From: an uncultured Anaerolineae bacterium
Lineage (GTDB): Bacteria > Chloroflexota > Anaerolineae > Aggregatilineales > Phototrophicaceae
Direction: 5' to 3'
Length of the DNA stretch: 64,000 nucleotides
Assembly (NCBI GenBank): GCA_937944445.1
Contig: CALDYP010000017.1
Coordinates: 1-64,000, forward strand
The notes beneath the pieces are model-generated. The model did not search any database and had not been told where the DNA came from. It saw only the letters and a program-made list of their open reading frames with translations. Shown here piece after piece: positions 26,551 through 34,326 of the stretch (its first letter is position 1; each line of letters opens with the position of its first letter). Made by a program: the position numbers and the translations under genes.

Positions 26551-26731
26551 CCCCGATCACCAGCGGCGGGACGATCAACGCGCTGATGAGCCGTGTGCCG
26601 GCGGGTGTGCCATCGCCCATCAGGAAGTAGATCAACAAGAACAACCCGACTGCGAGCGCCACCAGCACTGCCACCGCCGCTTGTGCCTTCAAGAGGCTTT
26701 TCGTGTCCATGCTTGCGTTCATTTCACCCAT
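26510..26731 (-). CDS. small two-span membrane protein
   Basis: 73-aa protein with two hydrophobic segments (about 15-37 and 46-68) joined by a short polar loop GDGTPAGTR. No family is recognised. A second Met at residue 8 could be the true start. Its last 41 bp lie antisense to the end of the methyltransferase gene. TATAAT on the minus strand (26752-26747) lies about 16 bp upstream and may be its -10 box. It could equally be a spurious frame, but the membrane-protein composition is convincing. Confidence 0.55.
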   Translation of the reverse strand: MGEMNASMDTKSLLKAQAAVAVLVALAVGLFLLIYFLMGDGTPAGTRLISALIVPPLVIGVIVGGYFLARGGR

Positions 26732-26763
26732 TCAATACTGCCTGCATTATAGGCACAAGCAGG

Positions 26764-27237
26764 CTAGTTGGCAGGGGCGGCTTGGGTGGTGGAGGCATCC
26801 TCTTCATACCGCGCTTGCCACTGCGCCAGTGATTCTTCCGAGATGTGGGTGAGCGCCTCTTCAATTCGCTTCACAGACGTTTCAATCCGCTGCTGATGGC
26901 GCGACTGCGCGCCGGAAAGCTGTGCGTTGAGCGAGATAATCGCCAGCTGGTTCTTCACAACGTCGCCGAGCATCTCGCGGATTTGCGCGATGGCGGCGGC
27001 GCGCGCCTGCCGCTGTCGCCGCCTGATCAGCCAGAAGATGCCCCCGTGCAGCACGCCAACCACAATTGCGGTGATGGCCGTGACCGCCCACCAGTCGCTG
27101 GGTTCAGGCCGCAGCACTGCGGGCACAGTGACGATCACGACGAGGCCGAGGCCGCTCAGCAGCAGTTCGATGTTGTTCAGGGCGCGCAAGAAGAGCGTTT
27201 GTTTTTTCATTGTGTTTCTTGTTTTTACCGTTGGCAT
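26764..27237 (-). CDS. membrane-anchored coiled-coil protein
   Basis: 157-aa protein. Two membrane segments (about 24-45 and 51-72) are followed by a basic RRRQRQARAA stretch and a helical, Gln/Glu-rich tail of about 80 residues predicted as coiled coil, then an Ala/Thr end. This hairpin-plus-tail layout resembles low-affinity iron permease-like or DUF1003-type small membrane proteins, but no family is claimed. The start is uncertain: Met1 at 27237 or Met10 at 27210, neither with a clear ribosome-binding site. It may form a pair with the small membrane gene downstream. Confidence 0.6.
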   Translation of the reverse strand: MPTVKTRNTMKKQTLFLRALNNIELLLSGLGLVVIVTVPAVLRPEPSDWWAVTAITAIVVGVLHGGIFWLIRRRQRQARAAAIAQIREMLGDVVKNQLAIISLNAQLSGAQSRHQQRIETSVKRIEEALTHISEESLAQWQARYEEDASTTQAAPAN

Positions 27238-27267
27238 GAGTTTCTCACAGTGTATGCTCAGAATGGC

Positions 27268-27295
27268 TTGAAAAGTCTAAAGAAATCCCTATGTC
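27268..27295 (+). promoter_or_regulatory. possible promoter for the 131-aa membrane protein gene
   Basis: TTGAAA (27268-27273) and TATGTC (27290-27295) are spaced 16 bp apart, about 60 bp before the ATG at 27355. Confidence 0.35.
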
Positions 27296-27354
27296 TGCTG
27301 GGTAGAGGTGCGCTAAAATGAGAAAGGAAGACCCTGTAAAGGTAGGTTTAGGCA

Positions 27355-27750
27355 ATGGCAAACACGGTAGCATGGTTAGACAGTGCAGTCGGGCGCATTT
27401 TGGGCGTGCAGCCGCAGCCGGCTGTGGTAGACAGCGGCGGTGAGGTGGGCCGCGCCGAGCGCTTGTTTGGGTTTTCGCTGTTGTTTTCGGGGGTGCGCTG
27501 CATCTTGCAGTACGCGATCTTCCCGTTTGTTCTGCCGTTGATCGGCATCGCCTCGTCTGCGGCGCTGCCCATCACGCTGACGATCAACGTCGTCGCCATC
27601 GTGAGCATCGTGCTGAGCTTGCGCCGCTTCTGGAAGATCCGCTACGCGCGCCGCTTTGAGTATCTGGCCGTAGCCGTGGTGGCGCTGATCATCATGACGG
27701 CGTTCATCGTGATGGAAGTGAGCGCGTTCCTCAACCCGCCGGTGATGTAA
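27355..27750 (+). CDS. small multi-span membrane protein
   Basis: 131-aa protein with three or four membrane segments (about 38-60, 63-87, 103-127). A charged stretch RRFWKIRYARRFEY lies between the second and third. No family is recognised; it resembles unnamed small membrane proteins found in Chloroflexota. The ribosome-binding site is weak (GGTTTAGGC before the ATG). A perfect hairpin directly follows the stop codon. Confidence 0.65.
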   Translation: MANTVAWLDSAVGRILGVQPQPAVVDSGGEVGRAERLFGFSLLFSGVRCILQYAIFPFVLPLIGIASSAALPITLTINVVAIVSIVLSLRRFWKIRYARRFEYLAVAVVALIIMTAFIVMEVSAFLNPPVM

Positions 27751-27752
27751 AA

Positions 27753-27777
27753 GCATGGCGTGTACGGCACGCCATGC
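27753..27777. terminator. strong hairpin between convergent genes
   Basis: GCATGGCGTG pairs perfectly with CACGCCATGC across loop TACGG, 3 bp after the plus-strand stop codon and 31 bp from the stop codon of the convergent gene. No T run follows on either strand, so it may be a transcript-stabilising or Rho-assisted structure. Confidence 0.45.
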
Positions 27778-27807
27778 CTCCACAGATTTCATAATAACGG
27801 CACGCCC

Positions 27808-29235
27808 CTACAAGGCCGCAAGCAGCGTGTCGATCACGTCGTCAGCGTGGTAGGTGGTTTCCCCCTCGCGCAAGAATTGACTGATCGCTGGCAGATCGTC
27901 CCCTGCTGTGACGAGCGGCAGTTCGGCGTAGCCGTCTTTGCGCACTTGTGAGAAGCCGGCTGCCGCGCCGAGGTGGTTGCACAAGCACTTGCGCCCCTCA
28001 GTATCCTCGACGTTCCCACCCTTTTTGACGTACGTATCGACGGGTTCCGCCGCGCAGCGGAAGACGACGCTGCCGCTTTCATCGCGGTAAAGCTGACGCA
28101 GGTAGCCCACGTCACAGATGCGCGGGCGCTCGGCGTAGTGGTCGTTGTTGGCGATGGTCGTCTCAAGCTGGACGACCTTGAACGGGAAGCCTGTGGGCGA
28201 GGCTTTGGCGTCGGTCAGCACGTCGACGCGCTCTTCACGCACCTGTTGGATCACCTGCTCGCGGATCGCTTTGGCCATGCCGGACTCTTCGCAGAAGGCG
28301 AACGCCGTCCCCACCTGCACGCCCTGTGCGCCCGCCTCAAGCGCTTGGCGCAGCATCTGCGGGTGGCCATAGCCGCCTGCCAGCCAGAAGGGCAGGCCAA
28401 ACGCGGCGATCTTCTGCAAGTCGATGGCGTCTTTCTCGCCGTAGATCGGCTCGCCGCGCTCGTTGAGCGGGTATTGGCCGCGCGGTGGGGCGTTGTGGCC
28501 GCCAGCGGTCGGCAGTTCGATCACAAAGCCGTTGATCTCACCGGTGGAGCGCTTGAGCAGCGCCTGCGCCAAGATGACGGATGAGATGATCGGCAGGAAG
28601 CGGGGCCGTTTGAGCGTTCCGACTGCCTCAGCGAGGCCCGGGAAGCGCGCCTGTGGGTCAAAGTGCAGGTGAAGATCTTCGCCGGAGTGGCCGACGACGT
28701 CGAGGTGGTAGCTCACGGGTTGATGGGTCGTCAGCCGATCGAGGATGCCGGGGATTTGAATCGGGATGCCTGCGCCCATGATGACGTAATCGACGCCGGC
28801 TAACATCGCGCCGTAGAGAGAGGCCATCGTCGGCATCTGGACTTTTTCGAGCAAGTTGATGCCGACGGGGTTGTCATGGCCTTCTTTTGCCAGCCAGACC
28901 TCGGCAAAGTTGGCCGCCACGGTGATCTCTTCTAGTTCCGCGGAGGGGTGGAGCGTCCACATGGGGGGGCGCTTGTAGCCTGTGCCGGCGGGTTTGCCGC
29001 CCTCAATGAAGTAGGCGCGGAGGATGCGTTCAGCGACTTGGGAGACAGGGAAATGGGCCAACGCGCGGCGCACATGGCCGCCCGGGTCACCGTCCATCAG
29101 GCGCGCGATCATCACAATGGCGATGCCCGTCCCTGAGACGACGCCCAACTGCCCCCGACGCGAAACCGCCTGCGCCAACTGCCATGTGGAGATGGCAACG
29201 CCCATCCCACCTTGAATGATTTTCGGATAGCTCAT
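27808..29235 (-). CDS. nitronate monooxygenase-like flavoprotein
   Basis: 475-aa FMN-dependent TIM-barrel enzyme of the 2-nitropropane dioxygenase family. It starts PKIIQGGMGVAISTWQLAQAVSRRG, the family's N-terminal phosphate/FMN segment. VIELPTAGGHNAPPRG (about 244-259) and GAQGVQVGTAFAFCEESGM carry the conserved His and flavin-binding Gly residues. At 475 aa it is longer than classical nitronate monooxygenases (about 320-360), with an extra C-terminal region of about 130 residues that has several Cys. Related longer forms include PfaD-type enzymes, so the substrate is uncertain. It stands alone. Confidence 0.78.
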   Translation of the reverse strand: MSYPKIIQGGMGVAISTWQLAQAVSRRGQLGVVSGTGIAIVMIARLMDGDPGGHVRRALAHFPVSQVAERILRAYFIEGGKPAGTGYKRPPMWTLHPSAELEEITVAANFAEVWLAKEGHDNPVGINLLEKVQMPTMASLYGAMLAGVDYVIMGAGIPIQIPGILDRLTTHQPVSYHLDVVGHSGEDLHLHFDPQARFPGLAEAVGTLKRPRFLPIISSVILAQALLKRSTGEINGFVIELPTAGGHNAPPRGQYPLNERGEPIYGEKDAIDLQKIAAFGLPFWLAGGYGHPQMLRQALEAGAQGVQVGTAFAFCEESGMAKAIREQVIQQVREERVDVLTDAKASPTGFPFKVVQLETTIANNDHYAERPRICDVGYLRQLYRDESGSVVFRCAAEPVDTYVKKGGNVEDTEGRKCLCNHLGAAAGFSQVRKDGYAELPLVTAGDDLPAISQFLREGETTYHADDVIDTLLAAL

Positions 29236-29407
29236 CTTGTAGACATCCCTCAGTTCACTGCCGATGTTGATTTCATTTCAGTGTAGCGGGGATGGACAGC
29301 GCGGCGTATGTGGCACCTATCATGAGAAATCGGCAAAATCGATGACATTTGTCATGAGTCCGGGCAGAGTGAACAAAAAACACCAGCGCACGGCTGGTGT
29401 TGAAGTG

Positions 29408-29479
29408 CTGGGAGACCTGGACTCGAACCAAGAACGATAGGGCCAGAACCTATTGTTTTGCCGATTAAACTATCTCCCA
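29408..29479 (-). tRNA. tRNA-Gln (anticodon CTG)
   Basis: A 72-nt cloverleaf on the minus strand. The acceptor stem TGGGAGA/TCTCCCA has the weak first pair typical of tRNA-Gln. The anticodon stem ATAGG/CCTAT encloses TTCTGGC, giving CUG. The T-arm is GGTTCGAGTCC and the discriminator is G73. No CCA is encoded. It lies 60 bp downstream of gltX behind its own promoter. Confidence 0.95.
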
Positions 29480-29489
29480 ATCTGTCAAT

Positions 29490-29518
29490 ACTATAGCAAA
29501 TGCGCGGGCGTGGTTCAA
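29490..29518 (-). promoter_or_regulatory. promoter of tRNA-Gln
   Basis: On the minus strand TTGAAC (29518-29513) and TATAGT (29495-29490) are separated by 17 bp. The -10 box carries a TGC extension (TGCTATAGT). It ends 10 bp before the tRNA 5' end. Confidence 0.65.
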
Positions 29519-29539
29519 GAGAGAATCTGTGAACCACGC

Positions 29540-31045
29540 TCAACCTTCCGCCGGGATCGCGGCACGCAGCGTTTCGATGGCCAGCTGAATGCGGCGGACG
29601 CTCTCTTCTCTGCCGAGCAGCTCCATCGTTTCAAAGGTCGGCGTGCTGACCGTCTGCCCGGAGACCGCTACGCGCAGCACCCCGAACAACTGGCTGTTAT
29701 TGACGCCCCATTCAGTGGTGACGGCGCTGAACGCCTCTAGCAGCGTGTTCGTGTCGAAGCTCGGCAGCGTGTCGATCAACGCCAGCGATTTCTCCAAAAT
29801 CGCCACGGAGGACGCCGCGTCCATCTTTTTCTGGATGATCTTCTCGGCAGGGGCGGGCTGGAAGGCAGCGGGATCGGCGAAGATGAAGCCTGCCAGCGGC
29901 ACGACATCCGCGAGGCGAGTGATGCGCGTCTGCACCACGGGGGCCAGCTTGAGCAAGCGTTCATCGTCCACGGCTAGGCCGGCTTCAAGGAGGAACGGCT
30001 TCAGGTGCTGTGCGAGTGTTTCGGCTGGCAGGGCGCGGATGTATTGGGCGTTCGTCCACTCCAACTTGGGGTAGGGGAAAGCGCTGTTGGCGGGGTTGAC
30101 GTCCTCAATGCGGAAGCGCTGAAGCGTTTCCTCCACAGTGAAGATGTCGCGTTCGTCGCCGAAGTTCCAGCCGATGTTAGTGAGGAAGTTGATCATCGCT
30201 TCAGGCAAGATGCCCTGTTTCATATAGTCATGAACGAAGACAGGGATGATGTTGCCTTTTTCGTCGCGGGGTGGGTTGCGCTTGCTCATCTTGCCTTTGC
30301 CGTTTGGGTTGAGCATGACGGGCAAGTGCGCGAAGTGCGGCAGCGGCCAACCGAAAGCCTGCCAGATCTGCACGTGCAGTGGGAACGACGGGAACCACTC
30401 CACCGCGCGCAGCACATGGCTGATCTGCATCAGGTAGTCATCGACGACGACGGCTAGATGATAGGTGGGGAAGCCGTCGCTTTTGAGCAGCACCATGTCT
30501 TGAAGGGTGCTGTTCTCAAACGTCGTCTCACCGCGGATGAGGTCATGCACGACGGTTTGCCCCTCAAGTGGCGCTTTGAAGCGGATGACGTATTTCTCGC
30601 CTGCAGCTTCTTTCGCGGCGACTTGTTCAGGCGTCAGCGAGCGGCAGAAGCGATCATAGCCGGGCGGCTCTTTGCGCGCCTGCTTCTCTTTGTTGACCTG
30701 TTCGAGCCGTTCAGGGGTGCAGAAGCATTTGTAGGCTTTGTCGTTGTCCACCAGCCACTGCGCCCACTGCTGGTAGTGGTGCAGCCGTTCCGACTGGACG
30801 TAGGGGCCATACGGCCCGCCCACCTCTGGGCCTTCGTCCCACTGAAGCCCCGCCCAACGCAGCGCCTCCGTGAGGGTTTGCAGCGCGGTCGGGTCAAAGC
30901 GTTTTTGGTCGGTGTCCTCAATGCGCAGGATGAACTGGCCGTTGTGGGCGCGCGCCAACAGCCAGTTGAACAGGGCAGTGCGCAGGCCGCCGATGTGCAG
31001 CGAGCCAGTTGGGCTGGGGGCAAAACGAGTGCGAACGACAGTCAC
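29540..31045 (-). CDS. gltX: glutamyl-tRNA synthetase
   Basis: 501-aa class I aminoacyl-tRNA synthetase. The ATP site signatures are present: FAPSPTGSLHIGGLRTALFN (8-27, HIGH-type HIGG) and KMSKR (252-256). The length and the C-terminal anticodon-binding region fit the bacterial discriminating or non-discriminating GluRS. The start is GTG at 31045. No glutaminyl-tRNA synthetase is in the window and tRNA-Gln follows directly, so it may also charge tRNA-Gln with Glu for later amidation by GatCAB; that is inference. It is 13 bp downstream of rodA and probably ends the min-rodA transcript. Confidence 0.96.
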   Translation of the reverse strand: MTVVRTRFAPSPTGSLHIGGLRTALFNWLLARAHNGQFILRIEDTDQKRFDPTALQTLTEALRWAGLQWDEGPEVGGPYGPYVQSERLHHYQQWAQWLVDNDKAYKCFCTPERLEQVNKEKQARKEPPGYDRFCRSLTPEQVAAKEAAGEKYVIRFKAPLEGQTVVHDLIRGETTFENSTLQDMVLLKSDGFPTYHLAVVVDDYLMQISHVLRAVEWFPSFPLHVQIWQAFGWPLPHFAHLPVMLNPNGKGKMSKRNPPRDEKGNIIPVFVHDYMKQGILPEAMINFLTNIGWNFGDERDIFTVEETLQRFRIEDVNPANSAFPYPKLEWTNAQYIRALPAETLAQHLKPFLLEAGLAVDDERLLKLAPVVQTRITRLADVVPLAGFIFADPAAFQPAPAEKIIQKKMDAASSVAILEKSLALIDTLPSFDTNTLLEAFSAVTTEWGVNNSQLFGVLRVAVSGQTVSTPTFETMELLGREESVRRIQLAIETLRAAIPAEG

Positions 31046-31058
31046 AGGGCGAATCCTC

Positions 31059-32165
31059 TCAGATAGTCAGACGGCGGCGGCGCACGATCACGCTTTGGAC
31101 GAGGCCGATGCCGATCAAAGTGAACATAAGCGACGTGCCACCGGAGCTAACGAAAGGCAGCGTTAGGCCGGTGACGGGCATCAATCGTAAGTTCATGCCG
31201 ATTGAGACGACCGTTTGAAAGAAGATCATGGCAGCCACGCCGTAGCAGATCATCGCGCCCAGCGGGTCGATGGCGTAGCGCGCGCCGCGCAGGATGCGCG
31301 CGATGACGAGGCCGATCACGCTGAGGGTGGCCAACGCGCCCACCATGCCGAACTCGTGGGCGATGACGCTGTAGATGAAGTCGGTATGACGCACGCGCAG
31401 GAAACGCCCCTTGTTCTGCGAGCCGATGGTGTAGCCTTTGCCGGTGATGCCACCAGAGCCGATGGCGATGAGCGCTTGATCGACGTTGTAGCGCGCGTCG
31501 GGGTCGCTGTCGGGGTCAATGAAGCTGGTGATGCGCGAGATTTGGTAAGGCCGAAGCTGACTGAAGACCAGCGGCAGGGCAATCAACCCAACGATCACAA
31601 ACAGGCCGATGTGGCGCAGCCGCAGCCCAGCGCTCCATAAGATCGTTGCCGACACGACCAAGTAGATGATCGTCATGCCGAGGTTGGGCTGAACGAACAC
31701 CAGCGCCGTGGGAATGGCGACGTAGATCAACGCTTTGAAGACTGTCGTGAGCTTATCCATCTGCTGGTAGCGCGTCGCCATGAACGACGCGAGGCAGATG
31801 ATGAGGGCGATCTTGCCGATCTCTGAAGGCTGGATGCGGATGCCGATGTTCAGCCAGCGCTGTGCGCCGGCGTCGCCTTCCACGCCGAACACAATTACCA
31901 AGCCCAGCAGCACGAGGTTGATGAGGTAAATCCAGTTGGCGAGGCCGCCGAGGATGCGGTAATCGAGAAAGGTGAGGGCGATCATCAGGATGATGCCGAT
32001 GATCGCGTAGTTGATTTGATCTGGCACGCGGCTGATGAGGTCGGGGTCGATGGCGTTTTGAGTGGCGCTGGCGATCATCATGATGCCGAACAAGACCAGC
32101 GCTAGCACTGCCCCCAGCAGGATAAAATCATATCGCTGCCAGATAGAAACGTCGTTGCGATACAT
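31059..32165 (-). CDS. rodA: RodA-type peptidoglycan glycosyltransferase (SEDS family)
   Basis: 368-aa membrane protein with about ten membrane segments, of the SEDS family that polymerises lipid II during wall elongation. Conserved blocks are QRWLNIGIRIQPSEIGKIALI (about 107-127, with the key Glu), FVQPNLGMTIIYL (Asp replaced by Asn in the usual PDLG), and LMPVTGLTLPFVSSGGTSLM near the C terminus. The RodA rather than FtsW assignment rests on the cluster with mreBCD and mrdA nearby. It lies between minE and gltX, separated from its usual partner mrdA by the three min genes. Confidence 0.9.
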   Translation of the reverse strand: MYRNDVSIWQRYDFILLGAVLALVLFGIMMIASATQNAIDPDLISRVPDQINYAIIGIILMIALTFLDYRILGGLANWIYLINLVLLGLVIVFGVEGDAGAQRWLNIGIRIQPSEIGKIALIICLASFMATRYQQMDKLTTVFKALIYVAIPTALVFVQPNLGMTIIYLVVSATILWSAGLRLRHIGLFVIVGLIALPLVFSQLRPYQISRITSFIDPDSDPDARYNVDQALIAIGSGGITGKGYTIGSQNKGRFLRVRHTDFIYSVIAHEFGMVGALATLSVIGLVIARILRGARYAIDPLGAMICYGVAAMIFFQTVVSIGMNLRLMPVTGLTLPFVSSGGTSLMFTLIGIGLVQSVIVRRRRLTI

Positions 32166-32241
32166 AAAGCCAACTTCTGATTGCGTCGCTTTCGACTTAT
32201 TCTAGATCAACGCCGGGCAAAGTTGGTAGGTTGAACCCCGT

Positions 32242-32580
32242 TCACTGGTCTGATGGTGGTGGCTCGGCTGGGTTGGAAGTGGTGACAAAGTCGGGAACGT
32301 CTTCATCGGGGTCGGCCACCTGCCGACCAGCCACAAAGGGGATCTCTGCTCGAATTTGGCTCGTCAGGCGGTCGCGCTGTTCGAGGCTGATGTCCACGCT
32401 TTCATGGTCGATCTGCACATATTTGGAGATAACCGCCAGTATTTCTGCCTTGAGTTCGCCCATCTTCTCAGGCGGAAGGCTGAAGCGGTCGTGAATTAAC
32501 ACAACCTGCAAGCGCTCTTTAGCTTTGGATCCACTGCCAGATTGAGCGCGCCCAAACAGGCGATCTAGGAAAGTTGTCAT
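32242..32580 (-). CDS. minE: cell-division topological factor MinE
   Basis: 112-aa protein. The N-terminal amphipathic start MTTFLDRLFGRA binds membrane; LQVVLIHDR (about 25-33) is the strand/helix that contacts MinD and stimulates its ATPase. The C-terminal half (LKAEILAVISKYVQIDHESVDISLEQ) is the dimerising topological domain. It follows minD with a 24-bp gap and GGGAGA before the ATG. With minC and minD it makes the oscillating system that keeps FtsZ rings away from the poles. Confidence 0.92.
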   Translation of the reverse strand: MTTFLDRLFGRAQSGSGSKAKERLQVVLIHDRFSLPPEKMGELKAEILAVISKYVQIDHESVDISLEQRDRLTSQIRAEIPFVAGRQVADPDEDVPDFVTTSNPAEPPPSDQ

Positions 32581-32604
32581 TGCAGTTATCTCCCTAAATA
32601 GACG

Positions 32605-33405
32605 CTAGCTGCCACCGCCGAACAAGCGCGAAATGCGCGCGAACAACCCCTGATTTTCATCTAGGTTCATGAACGGAACGTCTTCACCGTTGAGGCGTCG
32701 CGCAATGTTGCGGAAGGCAACCCCCGCGCGGGATCCTTCATTGAGGGTGACGGGGACGCCGTTGTTGGAGGATGGGATGACGTTTTCATCCTCTGGGACG
32801 ATGCCGATGATTTTGATCGACAGGATTTCGCGCACGTCCTCAGCCGACATCATCTCGCCCCGCCGCACCATCTCTGGCTTGAGCCGGTTGATGATGAGCT
32901 TGGGCTGGGCTTTGGTGCTGGATTGCAGCAGGCCGACGATGCGGTCAGCGTCACGCACGGCGCTTACCTCCGGGTTGGTGACGATCAGCACTTCATCGGC
33001 TGGCTCAATGGCGTTGCGATAGCCGCGCTCAATGCCCGCTGGCGAGTCGATCAAAATGAAGTCGTGATCAGGGCGCAGCTCATTTGTGAGGTTGACCATG
33101 TCCTGCGGGCTGACGGCGGTCTTGTCGCGCGTCTGTGCGGCTGGAATCAGGTAGAGGTTGGGGAACTGCTTGTGCTTGATCATCGCTTGGTTTAAGCGGC
33201 AGCGTTTCTCTACTACGTCCACCAGATCGTACACGATGCGGTTTTCCAGCCCCATCACGATGTCCAGATTGCGCAGGCCAATGTCTGCATCGATCACCAC
33301 GACCCTCTTGCCCATCCGTGCCAGTGCGATACCCAAGTTGGCGGTGGTCGTCGTCTTGCCCACGCCGCCTTTGCCTGAGGTCACGGTGATGACCTTGCCT
33401 GCCAT
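32605..33405 (-). CDS. minD: septum-site determining ATPase MinD
   Basis: 266-aa ParA/MinD-family ATPase. The deviant Walker A GKGGVGKTTT (11-20) includes the signature Lys11. IDADIGLRNLDIVMG and FILIDSPAGIERG supply the switch and Walker B regions, and the C-terminal FARISRLFGGGS is the amphipathic membrane-targeting helix. It recruits MinC to the membrane and is released by MinE. AAGGA precedes the ATG. The order minC, minD, minE is the standard one. Confidence 0.96.
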   Translation of the reverse strand: MAGKVITVTSGKGGVGKTTTTANLGIALARMGKRVVVIDADIGLRNLDIVMGLENRIVYDLVDVVEKRCRLNQAMIKHKQFPNLYLIPAAQTRDKTAVSPQDMVNLTNELRPDHDFILIDSPAGIERGYRNAIEPADEVLIVTNPEVSAVRDADRIVGLLQSSTKAQPKLIINRLKPEMVRRGEMMSAEDVREILSIKIIGIVPEDENVIPSSNNGVPVTLNEGSRAGVAFRNIARRLNGEDVPFMNLDENQGLFARISRLFGGGS

Positions 33406-33420
33406 ATGGTTCCTTTCGTG

Positions 33421-34116
33421 TTACTCCCAAGCCTCAACAACTATTTGCTCATTTTTGACACAGGCGATTTCGGGGCGTGCGCGCCGCCCTTTGGCCTCTT
33501 GCGGCGATATTGAGATGTAATGGGCGATGCGAAGCTGCATCGGTGTCATGTCGAGCGCGCACACGATGGCGCTTGTGTCGCCGTCGGCTCCGGCGTGCAC
33601 GACCCCACGCAGCTTCCCCCAGACGATCACATCGCCAGTCGCGATCACCTTTGCGCCGGCGTTGACATCGCCCAAGATGACCACGTGCCCCCGGCTGTGG
33701 ACGGTGCGACCGCTGCGCAGCGTGCGATTGATGAGGACGCCCGGCGTGCCCATTTCTTCAGGATCAATTGTGTCTAGATCAAGGCTGCTGGCGTTGGGGC
33801 GTGTGATGTCATCACTTTTGTAAGTGGCGCGCAAATCAAGGGCTTCAGCAGATTGAATGGTCGTCTTGCTTTCGCTGTGAACAGCCATTAACTGCAAGCC
33901 GCGCCGTTCGAGCAGCGCTTTGAGCGAACTCAACTCGTATTTGGGAACGGGGCGCGCGCCGGTGTCGATGGTGATGCGCGCGCCGCTGAAGAAGGCACTC
34001 TTCTCATCGATGCGCGCGGCCAGCTCCGATGTGATCGCCTGCCACTCTTCCGTCGGGCTGAGGGTGATCAACAAGCCGTCCCCGATACCCTTGATTGTCA
34101 CATTTTCCTGACTCAT
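33421..34116 (-). CDS. minC: septum-site determining protein MinC
   Basis: 231-aa FtsZ inhibitor. The N-terminal domain (about 1-105) is followed by a linker and the Gly-rich beta-helix C-domain with TVHSRGHVVILGDVNAGAKV and GDVIVWGKLRGVVHAGA (about 138-185), which dimerises and binds MinD. The start is uncertain. The ATG at 34116 gives MSQENVTIKG, the typical MinC beginning; ATG 34125 or TTG 34146 are alternatives, and none has a clear ribosome-binding site. Element copy C lies about 85 bp upstream, separating minC from the shape genes on the same strand. Confidence 0.9.
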   Translation of the reverse strand: MSQENVTIKGIGDGLLITLSPTEEWQAITSELAARIDEKSAFFSGARITIDTGARPVPKYELSSLKALLERRGLQLMAVHSESKTTIQSAEALDLRATYKSDDITRPNASSLDLDTIDPEEMGTPGVLINRTLRSGRTVHSRGHVVILGDVNAGAKVIATGDVIVWGKLRGVVHAGADGDTSAIVCALDMTPMQLRIAHYISISPQEAKGRRARPEIACVKNEQIVVEAWE

Positions 34117-34200
34117 ACTGCCCATTCTGACGTTACAGCCACGCAAAACATAACATTACTATACTCTATTTTGAAAACGCTGCTACTTGCTAGAGGTGGC

Positions 34201-34326
34201 GGGAGTGTCTAAAGATAAACAGACAGTCATTGGCCTTCACTGTCTCGCCGAGCGCTGAAGCACTCAGCTAGGGCGCGCCCCCTGAAAGGGGCTGGATGAG
34301 TCCTCTGTTCGAATTTAGACACTCCC
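34201..34326 (+). mobile_element. inverted-repeat element (MITE-like), copy C, inserted at a gene end
   Basis: 126 bp with perfect 13-bp terminal inverted repeats, same orientation as copy A. Flanks are GAGGTGGC (34193-34200) and GATGTGGC (34327-34334), an 8-bp target duplication with one mismatch. The right terminal repeat, read on the minus strand as GGG AGT GTC TAA, forms the last three codons and stop of the upstream membrane-protein gene. Joining the flanks without the element would put TAG directly after the same reading frame, so the insertion changed only the last residues. Confidence 0.75.
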
